64,000 nt of DNA, from the NCBI RefSeq assembly GCF_045063725.1, contig NZ_CP173695.1. One strand, given 5' to 3'. The notes beneath the pieces are model-generated. The model searched no databases, was not told the DNA's origin, and saw nothing but the letters and a program-made list of their open reading frames with translations. Both the position numbers and the translations under genes were made by a program. How positions within the stretch are numbered: position 1 is the first letter of the stretch; each line of letters starts with the position of its first letter. This stretch comes from Sellimonas catena (GTDB lineage: Bacteria > Bacillota > Clostridia > Lachnospirales > Lachnospiraceae). This document shows positions 8,734 to 16,286 of the stretch, in pieces.

Positions 8734-8763
8734 GAGGAAATGCTTGACACCATAAAAAATTTT

Positions 8764-9683
8764 TTACAGCTTTGGATTGAGCAGTTTTTCGATGTTTAAC
8801 AGCCCTCTTCCCTGAATGTTTGCATCCTTTCCCATGTCATCCGCGCTCATCAGAAGACGAAGCTTGACTTCCACATTTTTCATATCCGGATATTTGCTCA
8901 AAAGAAGCGCCGCTGCCCCGGATACAATGGGAGCGGACATGGAGGTGCCGCTTTTTACCGAATACATCTTCTGATTCTTTTTCTGTCCGAATCCGTTGCA
9001 GGAACGGATATAGGATCCGGGGCCACCAGATCCGGCTTGCAGACGCACTCGAATGTCGGTCCTCTGCCGGAGTAATTCGTCCCGACTTTTCCAAACCGGT
9101 CTTTTTGCTCTCCGTCATCGGACGCTCCGACTGTGATCACTTTTTTGCTGACACCGGGAATCGTTACAGTTCCACTCCTGGGGCCGAAATTTCCGGCTGC
9201 CGTAACAACTACAAGGCCCTCATCCCACATCCGGTCCACCCAGTGCAGAAGCTCCGCCTCTTCCTCGTCTCCACGGTGGGGAAGGGTTCCGATCGAAATG
9301 TTCACGATCCGGATCTCCCATTTTTCCCGGTTTTTCAGGATCGCCCGGATGCCTTCTATCAGATGCCGGATCTTTCCTTCCCCTTTCTGATCCAGCACCT
9401 TAACGGCCACAATCCGGGAAGCCGGAGCGATGCCTGCATACACTCCGGACGACATTTTCCCTGATCCTGCAATGATGCCTGCCACATGAGTGCCATGAGA
9501 ATTATCGTCATACATCCGCCTTTTTCCATGCAGCATATCACCAAATGCGACAATCCGTCCCTCCAGGTCCGGGTGCGGTGAGATACCGGTATCCAGCACC
9601 GCCGTCGTGATCCCGTGCCCGTCGATATGACCAAAGAGTGTATCGTCACAAAAATAATGAACGTTTTCCTTAACCCGTCTCAC
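8764..9683 (-). pseudogene. Subtilisin-like serine protease (S8), single-base frameshift
   Basis: Two reading frames together encode one S8 peptidase of about 306 residues. The first (from a GTG at 9683, preceded by AAAGGAG) carries the Asp motif AVLDTGIS and the His motif NSHGTHVAG, and a normal oxyanion region VTAAGNFGP. It then reads KPDLVAPD and leaves the family; the -1 partner frame continues GSYI and holds the catalytic Ser motif SGTSMSAPIVSGAAALLLSKYP. One missing G near 9015-9020 (CCGGATCC where CCGGGATCC would restore APGSYI) explains the break; total length is 920 bases, not divisible by three. There is no signal peptide, so an intact enzyme would be intracellular, like IspA-type proteases. 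It may be a pseudogene or a sequencing error. Confidence 0.85.
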
Positions 9684-9795
9684 GCAAAAAACTCCTTTTC
9701 TTTCATCCTATTCAAGAAAAAACCTCTGTGTGAGCGCCTTATATTTTCTCTTTGGAAATATTTTGAAATCAAGGAAACACTTACAAGCCCTGCTA

Positions 9796-9804
9796 CATAG
9801 TATA
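9796..9804 (+). promoter_or_regulatory. Possible sporulation-type (SigK-like) -10 element
   Basis: CATAGTATA matches the CATANNNTA form of SigK -10 boxes, with AC dinucleotides 15 and 17 bases upstream. No good SigA promoter is visible for the Cys-rich gene at 9837. This is a short, low-information match and is inference only. Confidence 0.3.
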
Positions 9805-9836
9805 ACATTGTAAATAACAAATATGGAGGCAAAAAA

Positions 9837-10067
9837 ATGAGTGACTTAAGTGCAACAAACTGTGGATGCGGATGCGAATCTTCTTCTGGTTTCGGAGGTA
9901 ATTCCTGCCTGTGGATCATCCTTCTTCTGTGCTGCTGCGGCGGATGCGGAGGAAACGGAAGAAGCGGTTTTGGCGGCGGATGTGACAACTGCCTGTGGAT
10001 TATCCTTCTGCTCTGCTGCTGCGGCGGATTTGGCGGAAACGGATATAACGACAACGGCTGCTGCTAG
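9837..10067 (+). CDS. Cys/Gly-rich tandem-repeat small protein (chorion-class high-cysteine type)
   Basis: 76 residues with 14 cysteines and many glycines. It contains a clear internal duplication: a hydrophobic-plus-cysteine block CLWIILLLCCCGG occurs twice (about residues 24-36 and 52-64), each followed by GGNG. The start has an excellent ribosome site (GGAGGCAAAAAA before ATG) and the gene is followed by a strong terminator, so it is very likely expressed. Similar proteins in Clostridia are auto-annotated as chorion-class high-cysteine proteins; no function is established to my knowledge. The composition and the sporulation-like -10 box suggest a spore coat or membrane-associated cross-linked protein, but this is inference. 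Confidence 0.8.
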   Translation: MSDLSATNCGCGCESSSGFGGNSCLWIILLLCCCGGCGGNGRSGFGGGCDNCLWIILLLCCCGGFGGNGYNDNGCC

Positions 10068-10079
10068 TGCCTGCTGACA

Positions 10080-10118
10080 AAAAGGGGAGGCGGGGTAAAA
10101 CATCCCGCCTCCTCTTTT
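10080..10118. terminator. Intrinsic terminator, probably bidirectional
   Basis: GGAGGCGGG (10086-10094) pairs with CCCGCCTCC (10104-10112), and flanking A and T tracts lengthen the stem. It ends the Cys-rich gene on the plus strand and lies just beyond the stop of the convergent CobW-type gene. Confidence 0.85.
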
Positions 10119-10121
10119 CTT

Positions 10122-11063
10122 CTAATCAAATGTTACCACATCATTGGCCGGTTTCTTTGCTGGAAGAACCTCTTCCAGGTAAAGAACCGGTCCTTTTTCT
10201 TTGTACTGCTTCATATATTCATACCGGAACGAAACCGTTACAAATACCCAGTCTCTGTTCTGATAGGGAATCTCCTCTTTACATTTACAAAGATACCCAA
10301 GAAATGTAATGTCCTCCTCGCAGCAGGTCATCACAAAACGGCCCGGCACAAAAAATCCACCTCCCAGTTTCTTGTTTTTATATACCTGTGCAAGAAACCT
10401 GAGCTTTTTGTTTTTGTAATGCTCCGGGTGCTCCATGGCGTCCAGATACCAGATGCCGTAATCGATCTCATCAATCTCGATCACCGGCGCATTCAGATCA
10501 AACGGCAGATCCTCCTCTGTATTCTCAACCGGCTCTCCGTCCTCATTTTCAAAAACGATCTGTGCTCTCGGATTCATCACCTTGATGCTTCTGCGGATCC
10601 TGGCTTTATCCGTATCGTCCTCTGTCCGGTTGACAATAACCAGATCAGAATAAAGAAGCGGAGCCAGAAACATATTTCTCATATTCAAAAGATACATCTC
10701 TGCCGTGCCTGCATCCACAGTAGAGAGTACTGCTCCAATCTCCCATCCCGGCGGAAGCTTCATCTCCAGCATCCGGTTCAGATCCCATGTGCCGTTGAAC
10801 TCGATCATGACATGATCCGGACGGTAGTTCAGTTCCAGTCCCTCAAGGAAGAATTCATTAAGTTTTTCCTCCTCGTCTACCACGTATTTGATGATTCCGT
10901 TTTTCTTAAGCCACGCTTCGTCGTACTCCTCATCCCCCTCTTCACAGACAATCAGAAGTGTCTGATTGTAGTCAAGAAAGTCCGGGCTGTGCAGCGCTTC
11001 ATTAATTAAAGTTGTCTTCCCGCTGTCCAGAAATCCTGTAAAAAGTTCTACTACTGTTTCCAT
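10122..11063 (-). CDS. CobW-family GTPase with extra C-terminal domain
   Basis: 313 residues. The N-terminal GTPase starts METVVELFTGFLDSGKTT (Walker A) and has a MIEFNGTWD segment in place of the usual IEPSG, and VNRTEDD as the base-specificity motif. It lacks the CxCC zinc-transfer motif of its neighbour. From about residue 185 on, the sequence is not the usual CobW C-terminal domain; the segment FVPGRFVMTCCEEDITFLGYLCKC resembles the C-terminal part of the TIGR03943/YcgQ proteins found beside CobW GTPases in Bacillus zinc-related loci. I infer a natural fusion that replaces a two-gene pair. It follows the His-rich CobW gene after 15 bases, in the same operon. Likely a metallochaperone-linked function; substrate unknown. 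Confidence 0.75.
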   Translation of the reverse strand: METVVELFTGFLDSGKTTLINEALHSPDFLDYNQTLLIVCEEGDEEYDEAWLKKNGIIKYVVDEEEKLNEFFLEGLELNYRPDHVMIEFNGTWDLNRMLEMKLPPGWEIGAVLSTVDAGTAEMYLLNMRNMFLAPLLYSDLVIVNRTEDDTDKARIRRSIKVMNPRAQIVFENEDGEPVENTEEDLPFDLNAPVIEIDEIDYGIWYLDAMEHPEHYKNKKLRFLAQVYKNKKLGGGFFVPGRFVMTCCEEDITFLGYLCKCKEEIPYQNRDWVFVTVSFRYEYMKQYKEKGPVLYLEEVLPAKKPANDVVTFD

Positions 11064-11078
11064 CTGGCACTCTCCTGT

Positions 11079-12146
11079 CTATACATGCAGTGTCTGCTGA
11101 ATGTTATCAGTATGGATATCGGTTCCGATCACACAGATCTTTCCGGTATAATCCGCTTTGGTGTCACGGATCTCATATTCTCCCGGCACATAGTCAAACT
11201 CCATCCAGCTTCCGTCAGTTCCCTCGACGATTCCCTTTGCTCTTAAAATGGTACCGTATGTTTCTTCATCTGCAAGAGAATCCAGGAACTGTTCAATCTC
11301 GGAACGGTCGTATTTCTCTACGGTCTCTGTTCCCCAGCTTGTAAACACATCGTCTGCATGATGATGCCCTTCATGATCGTGGTGGTGATGTTCATGACAG
11401 CCGCAATCTTCGTGATCATGGTGATGCTCATGTCCATGTCCTTCATGGTCATGATGATGCTCATGGCAGCCGCAATCTTCGTGATCATGGTGGCAGCATC
11501 CGTCATGATCATGGTGAAGGCATGCTTCATTGAGAAGATCCGTCGGCTTGGAAGTCTGCTCTACCGCATTACGGATCACTTCCCCGTCAAGCTGATCCCA
11601 TGGTGTTGTGATGATGGCAGCATCCGGGTTTTCTTCCCTGATCAGAGCAACAGCCTCTTTGAGTTTTGAGTCTGTCATGGACTGGGTCCTGCTCAGCACG
11701 ATCGTTGCGGCATGTTCAATCTGATTGCTGTAAAATTCACCGAAGTTCTTCAGATAGATCTTTACTTTCTTTCCGTCTGCTACTGTGATACAGCTGTTCA
11801 GTTCGATTCCGCAGTGTTCCTCTACATTTCTGACCGCTCCTGCCACGTCAGACAGCTTGCCCACACCGGACGGCTCAATGATGATACGGTCCGGATGATA
11901 CTGATCTACGACTTTTTTCAGCGCTTCGCTGAAATCTCCCACGAGGGTACAACAGATGCAGCCTGAATTCATCTCGGTAATCTCGATCCCGGCATCTTTC
12001 AGAAATCCGCCGTCGATTCCGATTTCTCCGAATTCATTTTCTATCAGTACGATCTTTTCCCCCTGAAATACATCCGTCACCAGACGTTTGATAAAGGTGG
12101 TCTTTCCGGCTCCGAGGAAGCCGGAGATAATATCTACTTTTGTCAT
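11079..12146 (-). CDS. CobW-family GTP-dependent metallochaperone with His-rich loop
   Basis: 355 residues. Walker A GFLGAGKTT, the metal-transfer motif GCICC (near residue 63), IEPSGVGK and SRTQ are all present. Between about residues 212 and 262 it has a His/Asp/Gly/Cys-rich insert made of repeats such as HHHDHEDCGCHEHH, a typical metal-binding loop. The C-terminal CobW_C domain (about 270-355) follows. These proteins hand zinc or another divalent metal to client enzymes, fuelled by GTP. Its promoter overlaps a 16-bp inverted repeat (12196-12211), suggesting metal-responsive control. The metal identity is not visible from sequence. Confidence 0.9.
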   Translation of the reverse strand: MTKVDIISGFLGAGKTTFIKRLVTDVFQGEKIVLIENEFGEIGIDGGFLKDAGIEITEMNSGCICCTLVGDFSEALKKVVDQYHPDRIIIEPSGVGKLSDVAGAVRNVEEHCGIELNSCITVADGKKVKIYLKNFGEFYSNQIEHAATIVLSRTQSMTDSKLKEAVALIREENPDAAIITTPWDQLDGEVIRNAVEQTSKPTDLLNEACLHHDHDGCCHHDHEDCGCHEHHHDHEGHGHEHHHDHEDCGCHEHHHHDHEGHHHADDVFTSWGTETVEKYDRSEIEQFLDSLADEETYGTILRAKGIVEGTDGSWMEFDYVPGEYEIRDTKADYTGKICVIGTDIHTDNIQQTLHV

Positions 12147-12179
12147 AATGCATCCTTCTTTCTTTTTTCATCGTCTTTT

Positions 12180-12211
12180 ATCATAGCAGTTTTTTGTCTT
12201 TTTTAAAAGAC
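12180..12211 (-). promoter_or_regulatory. Promoter of the CobW pair with overlapping inverted repeat
   Basis: TATGAT (12180-12185) is preceded at 17 bases by a weak -35 (12203-12208). A perfect inverted repeat GTCTTTT-N2-AAAAGAC (12196-12211) overlaps the -35, in a position suited to a repressor. It is not followed by a T tract on either strand, so it is unlikely to be a terminator. Confidence 0.5.
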
Positions 12212-12220
12212 TTCTGTTGT

Positions 12221-12252
12221 AAAAAAGAGCAGGACCGGCTGCTCCGGTCCTG
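12221..12252 (-). terminator. Intrinsic terminator of the 52-residue ORF
   Basis: On the minus strand CAGGACCGG pairs with CCGGTCCTG across a 5-base loop, followed by CTCTTTTTT. It isolates the small gene from the downstream CobW operon. Confidence 0.85.
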
Positions 12253-12297
12253 AAAATTTCCGCAGTTGAAACAGACGTTATCCATTGCATCTCCGGT

Positions 12298-12456
12298 CTA
12301 TTTCCTGTTCTGACGTCTTACTGCTTTTTCCTCATCTTCTTTATTAACGTGAACGGCGAGAGTCTCTTTATCATATTCGGAACTTTTTTGCTGCAGCATG
12401 CATTCTTCATCCAGTTCATAAACCGTATTCCCGTCCAGAATCAGTTTTCTTGGCAT
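12298..12456 (-). CDS. Small uncharacterised protein (52 residues)
   Basis: A short ORF starting MPRKLILDGNTVYELDEECM, with an excellent ribosome site (AAGGAG 8 bases before the ATG) and its own terminator immediately downstream. The product is soluble, highly charged, and ends in a basic RRQNRK tail. No domain is recognised. The clean signals on both sides make it very likely to be a real gene. It is upstream of the CobW pair but separated from it by the terminator, so a functional link is not implied. Confidence 0.7.
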   Translation of the reverse strand: MPRKLILDGNTVYELDEECMLQQKSSEYDKETLAVHVNKEDEEKAVRRQNRK

Positions 12457-12498
12457 GTCTCATTCTCCTTTTCCTTTTTCTTCCAGTATATGATGCCC

Positions 12499-12527
12499 GC
12501 ATATTTTCGGTTTTATTCACATATATA
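12499..12527 (+). promoter_or_regulatory. Possible SigE-type sporulation promoter
   Basis: GCATATT (12499-12505), then 14 bases, then CATATATA (12520-12527), which resembles the mother-cell SigE pattern (kmATATT, N13-15, CATACAnT). It lies about 35 bases before the gene at 12563. The -10 match is imperfect, so this is a suggestion only. Confidence 0.35.
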
Positions 12528-12562
12528 TTTACAACGCCGGATCAGATAGGAGATGCAAACAT

Positions 12563-13105
12563 ATGAAGAACAAAACTCCATTTCCCATGACACCTTTCGA
12601 TATGCTGGTAGTACCTGAACATCTTCATATTATGAAGCTGTTCCTCCCCTATCTGCCTTCCGGCACTCAGAAAATTCTGGCTGTTTGGATCAAATATATG
12701 GAGCTTCATAATACACTTGCATATTTCCGGAACTTCCCTCATTTTGGCCTGGGGGAATGTCTCTCGCCAAAACAGGCGGGCGCAATGGAAATTTTCGAAG
12801 AGCTCCGCCCGTATATGAAGGAAGACGAGGCCGAACAGATCGATATGGCTCTTTCCGCCATGAGCATGATGGAAATGATGAATGCTGTCGGTCCCGCAGA
12901 AGAACATCCCGGCCCGGCAGATCTGCTCCGGTCTATGATGCCTTCCGGCACGGACGACATGTTCGATCTCTACAGTCAAATGTTTGAAAAAGGAGGCGAA
13001 GCTGAAGATGAATCCGAAGGACAGCCAGTGGGCGGAATGGATGAAGAATCCTGCGATCCGGAACCTGGATCCGCTGAAACAGGAACTGATACGGACAGCA
13101 TTTGA
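12563..13105 (+). CDS. Uncharacterised protein, upstream member of an overlapping pair
   Basis: 180 residues, no recognised domain. The N-terminal about 140 residues look like a compact helical domain (MTPFDMLVVPEHLHIMKLFL, then long methionine-rich helices). The last about 35 residues are an acidic, low-complexity tail rich in Asp, Glu, Ser and Gly, and this tail is exactly the part that overlaps the next gene in another frame. The ribosome site GGAG lies 10 bases upstream. A SigE-like promoter precedes it, so a sporulation role is possible. Function unknown. Confidence 0.7.
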   Translation: MKNKTPFPMTPFDMLVVPEHLHIMKLFLPYLPSGTQKILAVWIKYMELHNTLAYFRNFPHFGLGECLSPKQAGAMEIFEELRPYMKEDEAEQIDMALSAMSMMEMMNAVGPAEEHPGPADLLRSMMPSGTDDMFDLYSQMFEKGGEAEDESEGQPVGGMDEESCDPEPGSAETGTDTDSI

Positions 13106-13310
13106 CAGGACACAGGGAAAAACAGGCCGGAATCTGGCGCCTGTCATGATGTCTTTGATCACTCAGGCAAATCAAAAAGGAATCCGATTTTCCGAGGATG
13201 AAATGACTTTGATTCTCCAGTTTTTAAAGGAAGGGAAAAGCAAGGAAGAACAGGCCCGAATCGACCAGATGGTCGCCTTTGTCAATGCTGCATGGAAAAA
13301 GAGGAACTGA
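13008..13310 (+). CDS. Uncharacterised small protein, downstream member of an overlapping pair
   Basis: 100 residues from the ATG at 13008, chosen because AGGAGG lies at 12991-12996, inside the previous gene. The product (MNPKDSQWAEWMKNP...) is helical, with a lysine-rich C-terminal half ending AAWKKRN. It overlaps the gene at 12563 by 98 bases in a different frame, much more than the usual coupling overlap. Both frames look coding on either side of the overlap. No function can be given; the shared transcript suggests the two act together. Confidence 0.7.
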   Translation: MNPKDSQWAEWMKNPAIRNLDPLKQELIRTAFDRTQGKTGRNLAPVMMSLITQANQKGIRFSEDEMTLILQFLKEGKSKEEQARIDQMVAFVNAAWKKRN

Positions 13311-13322
13311 ATACAGTTCCTC
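13301..13322. terminator. Bidirectional intrinsic terminator
   Basis: GAGGAACTG and CAGTTCCTC form a perfect 9-bp stem with an AATA loop. TTT follows on the plus strand and TTTTT on the minus strand, serving the convergent genes on both sides. The left arm overlaps the last codons of the gene ending at 13310. Confidence 0.8.
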
Positions 13323-13323
13323 T

Positions 13324-13803
13324 TTAAAATCCTTCTTCTTTTCTCATCAGGCGGTTTTCTCTTCTTTTCAGAGCCCCTTCCCATTCGGCCTTTTCTGTCT
13401 CAGACTCGACTATCAGACGGGGAACTTCTTTTGGACGGTCATTTTCGTCCAGCGCCACTACCGTAAAATAAGCACGGTTGATCGGCCGGCGCATGCCGGT
13501 CGGATCCTCCACATAGGTATCTACCCTGATTTCCATGGATGTGTGTCCTGTATAAGTCATTTTCGCCCGGATCACAACCATATCATTTTGATAAGCCCCG
13601 CGGATGAACCGGAGATTATCTACTGAAGCTGTTGTAATATTGCTCATGCAATGACGCTTTGCTACAATACCGGCTGCCTCGTCAATCCACTGCATCAAAA
13701 CGCCCCCAAACAGACGGCCGGCTGAATTCAGATGGGTAGGCCGCACCAGATGGACCGTCTCCACCATGGAATCCTCGACTCTCTTTGGTATGATTTCACT
13801 CAT
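13324..13803 (-). CDS. Acyl-CoA thioesterase, hotdog fold (YciA/BFIT-like)
   Basis: 159 residues. It would hydrolyse acyl-CoA thioesters in the cytoplasm. The hotdog signature is clear: LVRPTHLNSAGRLFGGVLMQWIDEAAGIVAKRH, with the Asn/Asp catalytic positions, then a central HTSMEIRVDTYVED strand. The C-terminal about 40 residues are charged. It is convergent with the pair at 12563-13310 and divergent from truA. Substrate range is unknown. Confidence 0.9.
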   Translation of the reverse strand: MSEIIPKRVEDSMVETVHLVRPTHLNSAGRLFGGVLMQWIDEAAGIVAKRHCMSNITTASVDNLRFIRGAYQNDMVVIRAKMTYTGHTSMEIRVDTYVEDPTGMRRPINRAYFTVVALDENDRPKEVPRLIVESETEKAEWEGALKRRENRLMRKEEGF

Positions 13804-13883
13804 AATTTTAACCTCTTTTTGACTTTCTTTTTTCCTTTTTTTATTATATCATGGTACTACAAAAGAAAAAAGGAGTAAAATCT

Positions 13884-14627
13884 ATGCGAAATATCAGACT
13901 GACAATAGAATACGACGGCTCCAGATACCACGGCTGGCAGAGACTCGGAGCCGGCGAGGATACTTCCAGTACCATTTCCGGAAAACTTTCTGAAGTAATT
14001 TTCCGGATGACCGGTCAGAAATCAGAGCTTTTCTGTGCTTCCAGGACAGAGACCGGAGTCCACGCCTACGCACAGACGGTCAATTTCCATACAGGCTGCA
14101 GCCTCAGTGCCAGGGAAATCAGGCATTATCTTAACCGCTACCTCCCTTCCGACATTGCTGTTCTGGAAGTAGAGGATATGCCGGAGCGTTTCCACGCTTC
14201 CTTAAATGCAAAGAAACGCACCTATATCTACCGGATCTCCACTGCAGAAGTACCGGATGTATTCGAACGGAAGTATGTATATCATCTGTTTAAGAAACCG
14301 GATATTGAGAAGATGCGTGAAGCATCCGGACTTCTGGTTGGACGCCACGATTTTCAGCACTTCTCTTCCTCTAAAAAGAAAAAAGGCGGAGTCAAGGAAA
14401 TCTTCTCCATTGACATATACGGAAGCGGGGATGAACTGGAATTCACTATCACTGCCAATGACTTCCTTCATAATATGGCACGGATCATCATCTCCACACT
14501 CCTGGATATCGGACAGGGAATGCGTCCGGTTGACGATATCGGACGGATCTTTGACGGCAAAGAAGCCGCATCTGATCCGATCGATCCAAAGGGCCTGTTC
14601 TTCCAGGAGGCAGAATATCCACAATAG
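13884..14627 (+). CDS. truA: tRNA pseudouridine(38-40) synthase
   Basis: 247 residues from the ATG at 13884, preceded by AAGGAGTAAAATCT; an earlier in-frame ATG at 13851 lacks a ribosome site. TruA modifies uridines 38-40 in the anticodon arm. The catalytic aspartate motif is slightly altered: the usual GRTDxGVHA reads SRTETGVHAYAQ, so Glu replaces the conserved Asp. Other TruA blocks are intact (LTIEYDGSRYHGWQ, RFHASLNAKKRTYIYRI, GRHDFQHFSS, FLHNMARIIISTLLDIGQG). The substitution recurs in a group of Clostridial TruA2-like paralogues as far as I recall, but activity here cannot be assumed. Confidence 0.9.
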   Translation: MRNIRLTIEYDGSRYHGWQRLGAGEDTSSTISGKLSEVIFRMTGQKSELFCASRTETGVHAYAQTVNFHTGCSLSAREIRHYLNRYLPSDIAVLEVEDMPERFHASLNAKKRTYIYRISTAEVPDVFERKYVYHLFKKPDIEKMREASGLLVGRHDFQHFSSSKKKKGGVKEIFSIDIYGSGDELEFTITANDFLHNMARIIISTLLDIGQGMRPVDDIGRIFDGKEAASDPIDPKGLFFQEAEYPQ

Positions 14628-14634
14628 TACAGAC

Positions 14635-14688
14635 AAAAGGCCAGAAAGGACAGGGCACGACTGAACCTTTTCTTTCCGGCCTTTTTTA
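14635..14688 (+). terminator. Intrinsic terminator of truA
   Basis: AAAAGGCC-A-GAAAG pairs with CTTTC-C-GGCCTTTT followed by further T residues. The end of the convergent small membrane ORF at 14686 touches it. Confidence 0.8.
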
Positions 14689-15027
14689 ATACAACAGTTT
14701 GCTGCAGAAAGGGCATCTGTTTCGAAACAGCGGAAGCAGAAAAAGCCCCCTGCCACAGTTTTTGCAGGTACTGACTTCCCACAGAAACGGTGATATTATA
14801 AAACAATTCATAAACATTAATATCGTGGAGTCATATGCAAGATGCACGTCCATTTTGTTGAATATCGATGTAATCAGAACATCCACGACCGTGCAGCCTG
14901 AACAGATCCGCCAGGTATACAATCCCCATTTTCTGCGCTTTATCTGAAAAAGACAGATAAAAATCAAAGAACCGATATAAATGCTGTATCTTAAAATCAC
15001 GTATAGATTTAAAAAACATGAAATCAT
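14686..15027 (-). CDS. Putative small membrane protein with C-terminal zinc ribbon
   Basis: About 113 residues. Two or three hydrophobic segments (for example LYVILRYSIYIGSLIFICLF and STILMFMNCFIISPFLW) are followed by CKNCGRGLFLLPLFRNRCPFC, a convincing CxxC...CxxC zinc ribbon at the C-terminus. The ribosome site is poor at both the ATG at 15027 and an upstream TTG at 15039, so the start is uncertain. The stretch from here to 15211 is AT-rich and I see nothing else in it. May be a genuine small gene or a remnant. Confidence 0.45.
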   Translation of the reverse strand: MISCFLNLYVILRYSIYIGSLIFICLFQIKRRKWGLYTWRICSGCTVVDVLITSIFNKMDVHLAYDSTILMFMNCFIISPFLWEVSTCKNCGRGLFLLPLFRNRCPFCSKLLY

Positions 15028-15211
15028 ATCTTTTACCAACCAAACTATAAGAAGCTCAACATAAGTCGATTTTCTCCTGTTTTAGAGAGACATTGTTTCA
15101 ATCCAATATTATCTTCATTACAAATTCGATTCAATAATTATACCGTTAATTTCATGCTAAATTTATGTTAAAGCATTTTTTCGCATCTATTATTATCACC
15201 TGTCGGCACAA

Positions 15212-15245
15212 AATAAGACCAGCTGCCACTTCAGCTGATCTTATT
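15212..15245. terminator. Intrinsic terminator, end of the patatin gene
   Basis: AATAAGA-C-CAGCTG pairs with CAGCTG-A-TCTTATT; on the minus strand it is followed by TTTTG, fitting the end of the patatin gene at 15257. Confidence 0.75.
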
Positions 15246-15256
15246 TGCTTTTCGTT

Positions 15257-16147
15257 TTATTTATTTAAATATTCCAGCAGTCTTTCATACTCTTCTTTCA
15301 TCTGCACATAGCCGTGCTCATAGAACGATGTAAGACGATCGTAATTCTTTTCCATTCTTCCTATCGTTTTTATCTTCGGACGGAGGACAAAAATTTCTCC
15401 TTTCCGTTCCAACTGCTCAATCTGCTCCATCTGCTTATTGTAAACATAAGGACGTCTCAGGATCGTCCGGACCAGATTCGGATATTTCTTATATGCAGCG
15501 CGATAGATTCTGGTTTCTCCAAGGGACGGTTTCTTCTTCCGATAGCCCTCGTTTCTTGTCAGAATGACAATAATCTTTTTCCTTCCCTTTTTTAAAGCTC
15601 TTTCGATCGGCACGGAATCTGCAAGTCCTCCATCCAAATACGGAACTCCGTCAATCCGGACAATCGGAGCTGCCAGCGGCATACTGCTGGAAGCCCGGCA
15701 GATTTTTAGAAGCCGTTCTTTTTCTTTTCTCTCATCGAGATACTCTGCTTTCCCGGTCTCGCAGTTTGTCACTACCTGATCACATTTCATCTCCGACTGG
15801 AAGTACGTGTCAAAGTCAAATGGAATCAGCTCTTTTGGATACCGGTCAAAAATGAGATCCATATCCATCATGCTTTTTTCCTTGACCATCTTGCGCAGGC
15901 CCAGATAAAAGTCATATTCTTTTTCCTTGTGTATCATGCACTTTTTCGTGCGTCCGATCTGCCTGGACACATAATCGATTGCGTTGCAGGCCCCTGCGGA
16001 TACTCCGATCACGTCGGTTGTGTAAAAATCTTTTTCCATAAGAAAGTCAAGCACTCCGGAGGTAAATACTCCTCTTGTCGCGCCTCCTTCCAGAACAAGA
16101 ACCGCAGGAATCAGTTTGTTATTCTGGCTATTCTGTCTTTCGTCCAT
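15257..16147 (-). CDS. Patatin-like phospholipase family protein
   Basis: 296 residues. Patatin-type lipid acyl hydrolases use a Ser-Asp dyad: the nucleophile is in GVSAGACNA (GxSxG, near residue 50), the oxyanion loop is LEGGATRGVFTSGVLD at the N-terminus, and the aspartate is in YLDGGLAD (near residue 172). No signal peptide is visible, so the protein is cytosolic or peripheral. The C-terminal part resembles the YjjU/RssA-like group (DUF6363 region). Monocistronic and divergent from the aminopeptidase gene. Substrate unknown. Confidence 0.9.
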   Translation of the reverse strand: MDERQNSQNNKLIPAVLVLEGGATRGVFTSGVLDFLMEKDFYTTDVIGVSAGACNAIDYVSRQIGRTKKCMIHKEKEYDFYLGLRKMVKEKSMMDMDLIFDRYPKELIPFDFDTYFQSEMKCDQVVTNCETGKAEYLDERKEKERLLKICRASSSMPLAAPIVRIDGVPYLDGGLADSVPIERALKKGRKKIIVILTRNEGYRKKKPSLGETRIYRAAYKKYPNLVRTILRRPYVYNKQMEQIEQLERKGEIFVLRPKIKTIGRMEKNYDRLTSFYEHGYVQMKEEYERLLEYLNK

Positions 16148-16286
16148 TTTTCTCCTCCTGCTTTCAAATTTTGCCTTTGTCTTTTATAGTATCAGCTTCT
16201 TTTCATGAAGTAAACAATGAATTTGATCTTTTTCTTTCTTCCTGTGTTATACTGGTTTCAACGAATGAACAAGGAGGAACTTATTT

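Noticed and set aside
11290..11560. Repetitive stretch that might be a CRISPR-like or microsatellite array
   Set aside because: It is the His/Asp/Gly codon repeat inside the CobW gene, in frame and without spacers.
14831..15043. Alternative minus-strand frame of 70 codons
   Set aside because: It has no ribosome site, no domain, and overlaps the frame with the clear zinc-ribbon end.
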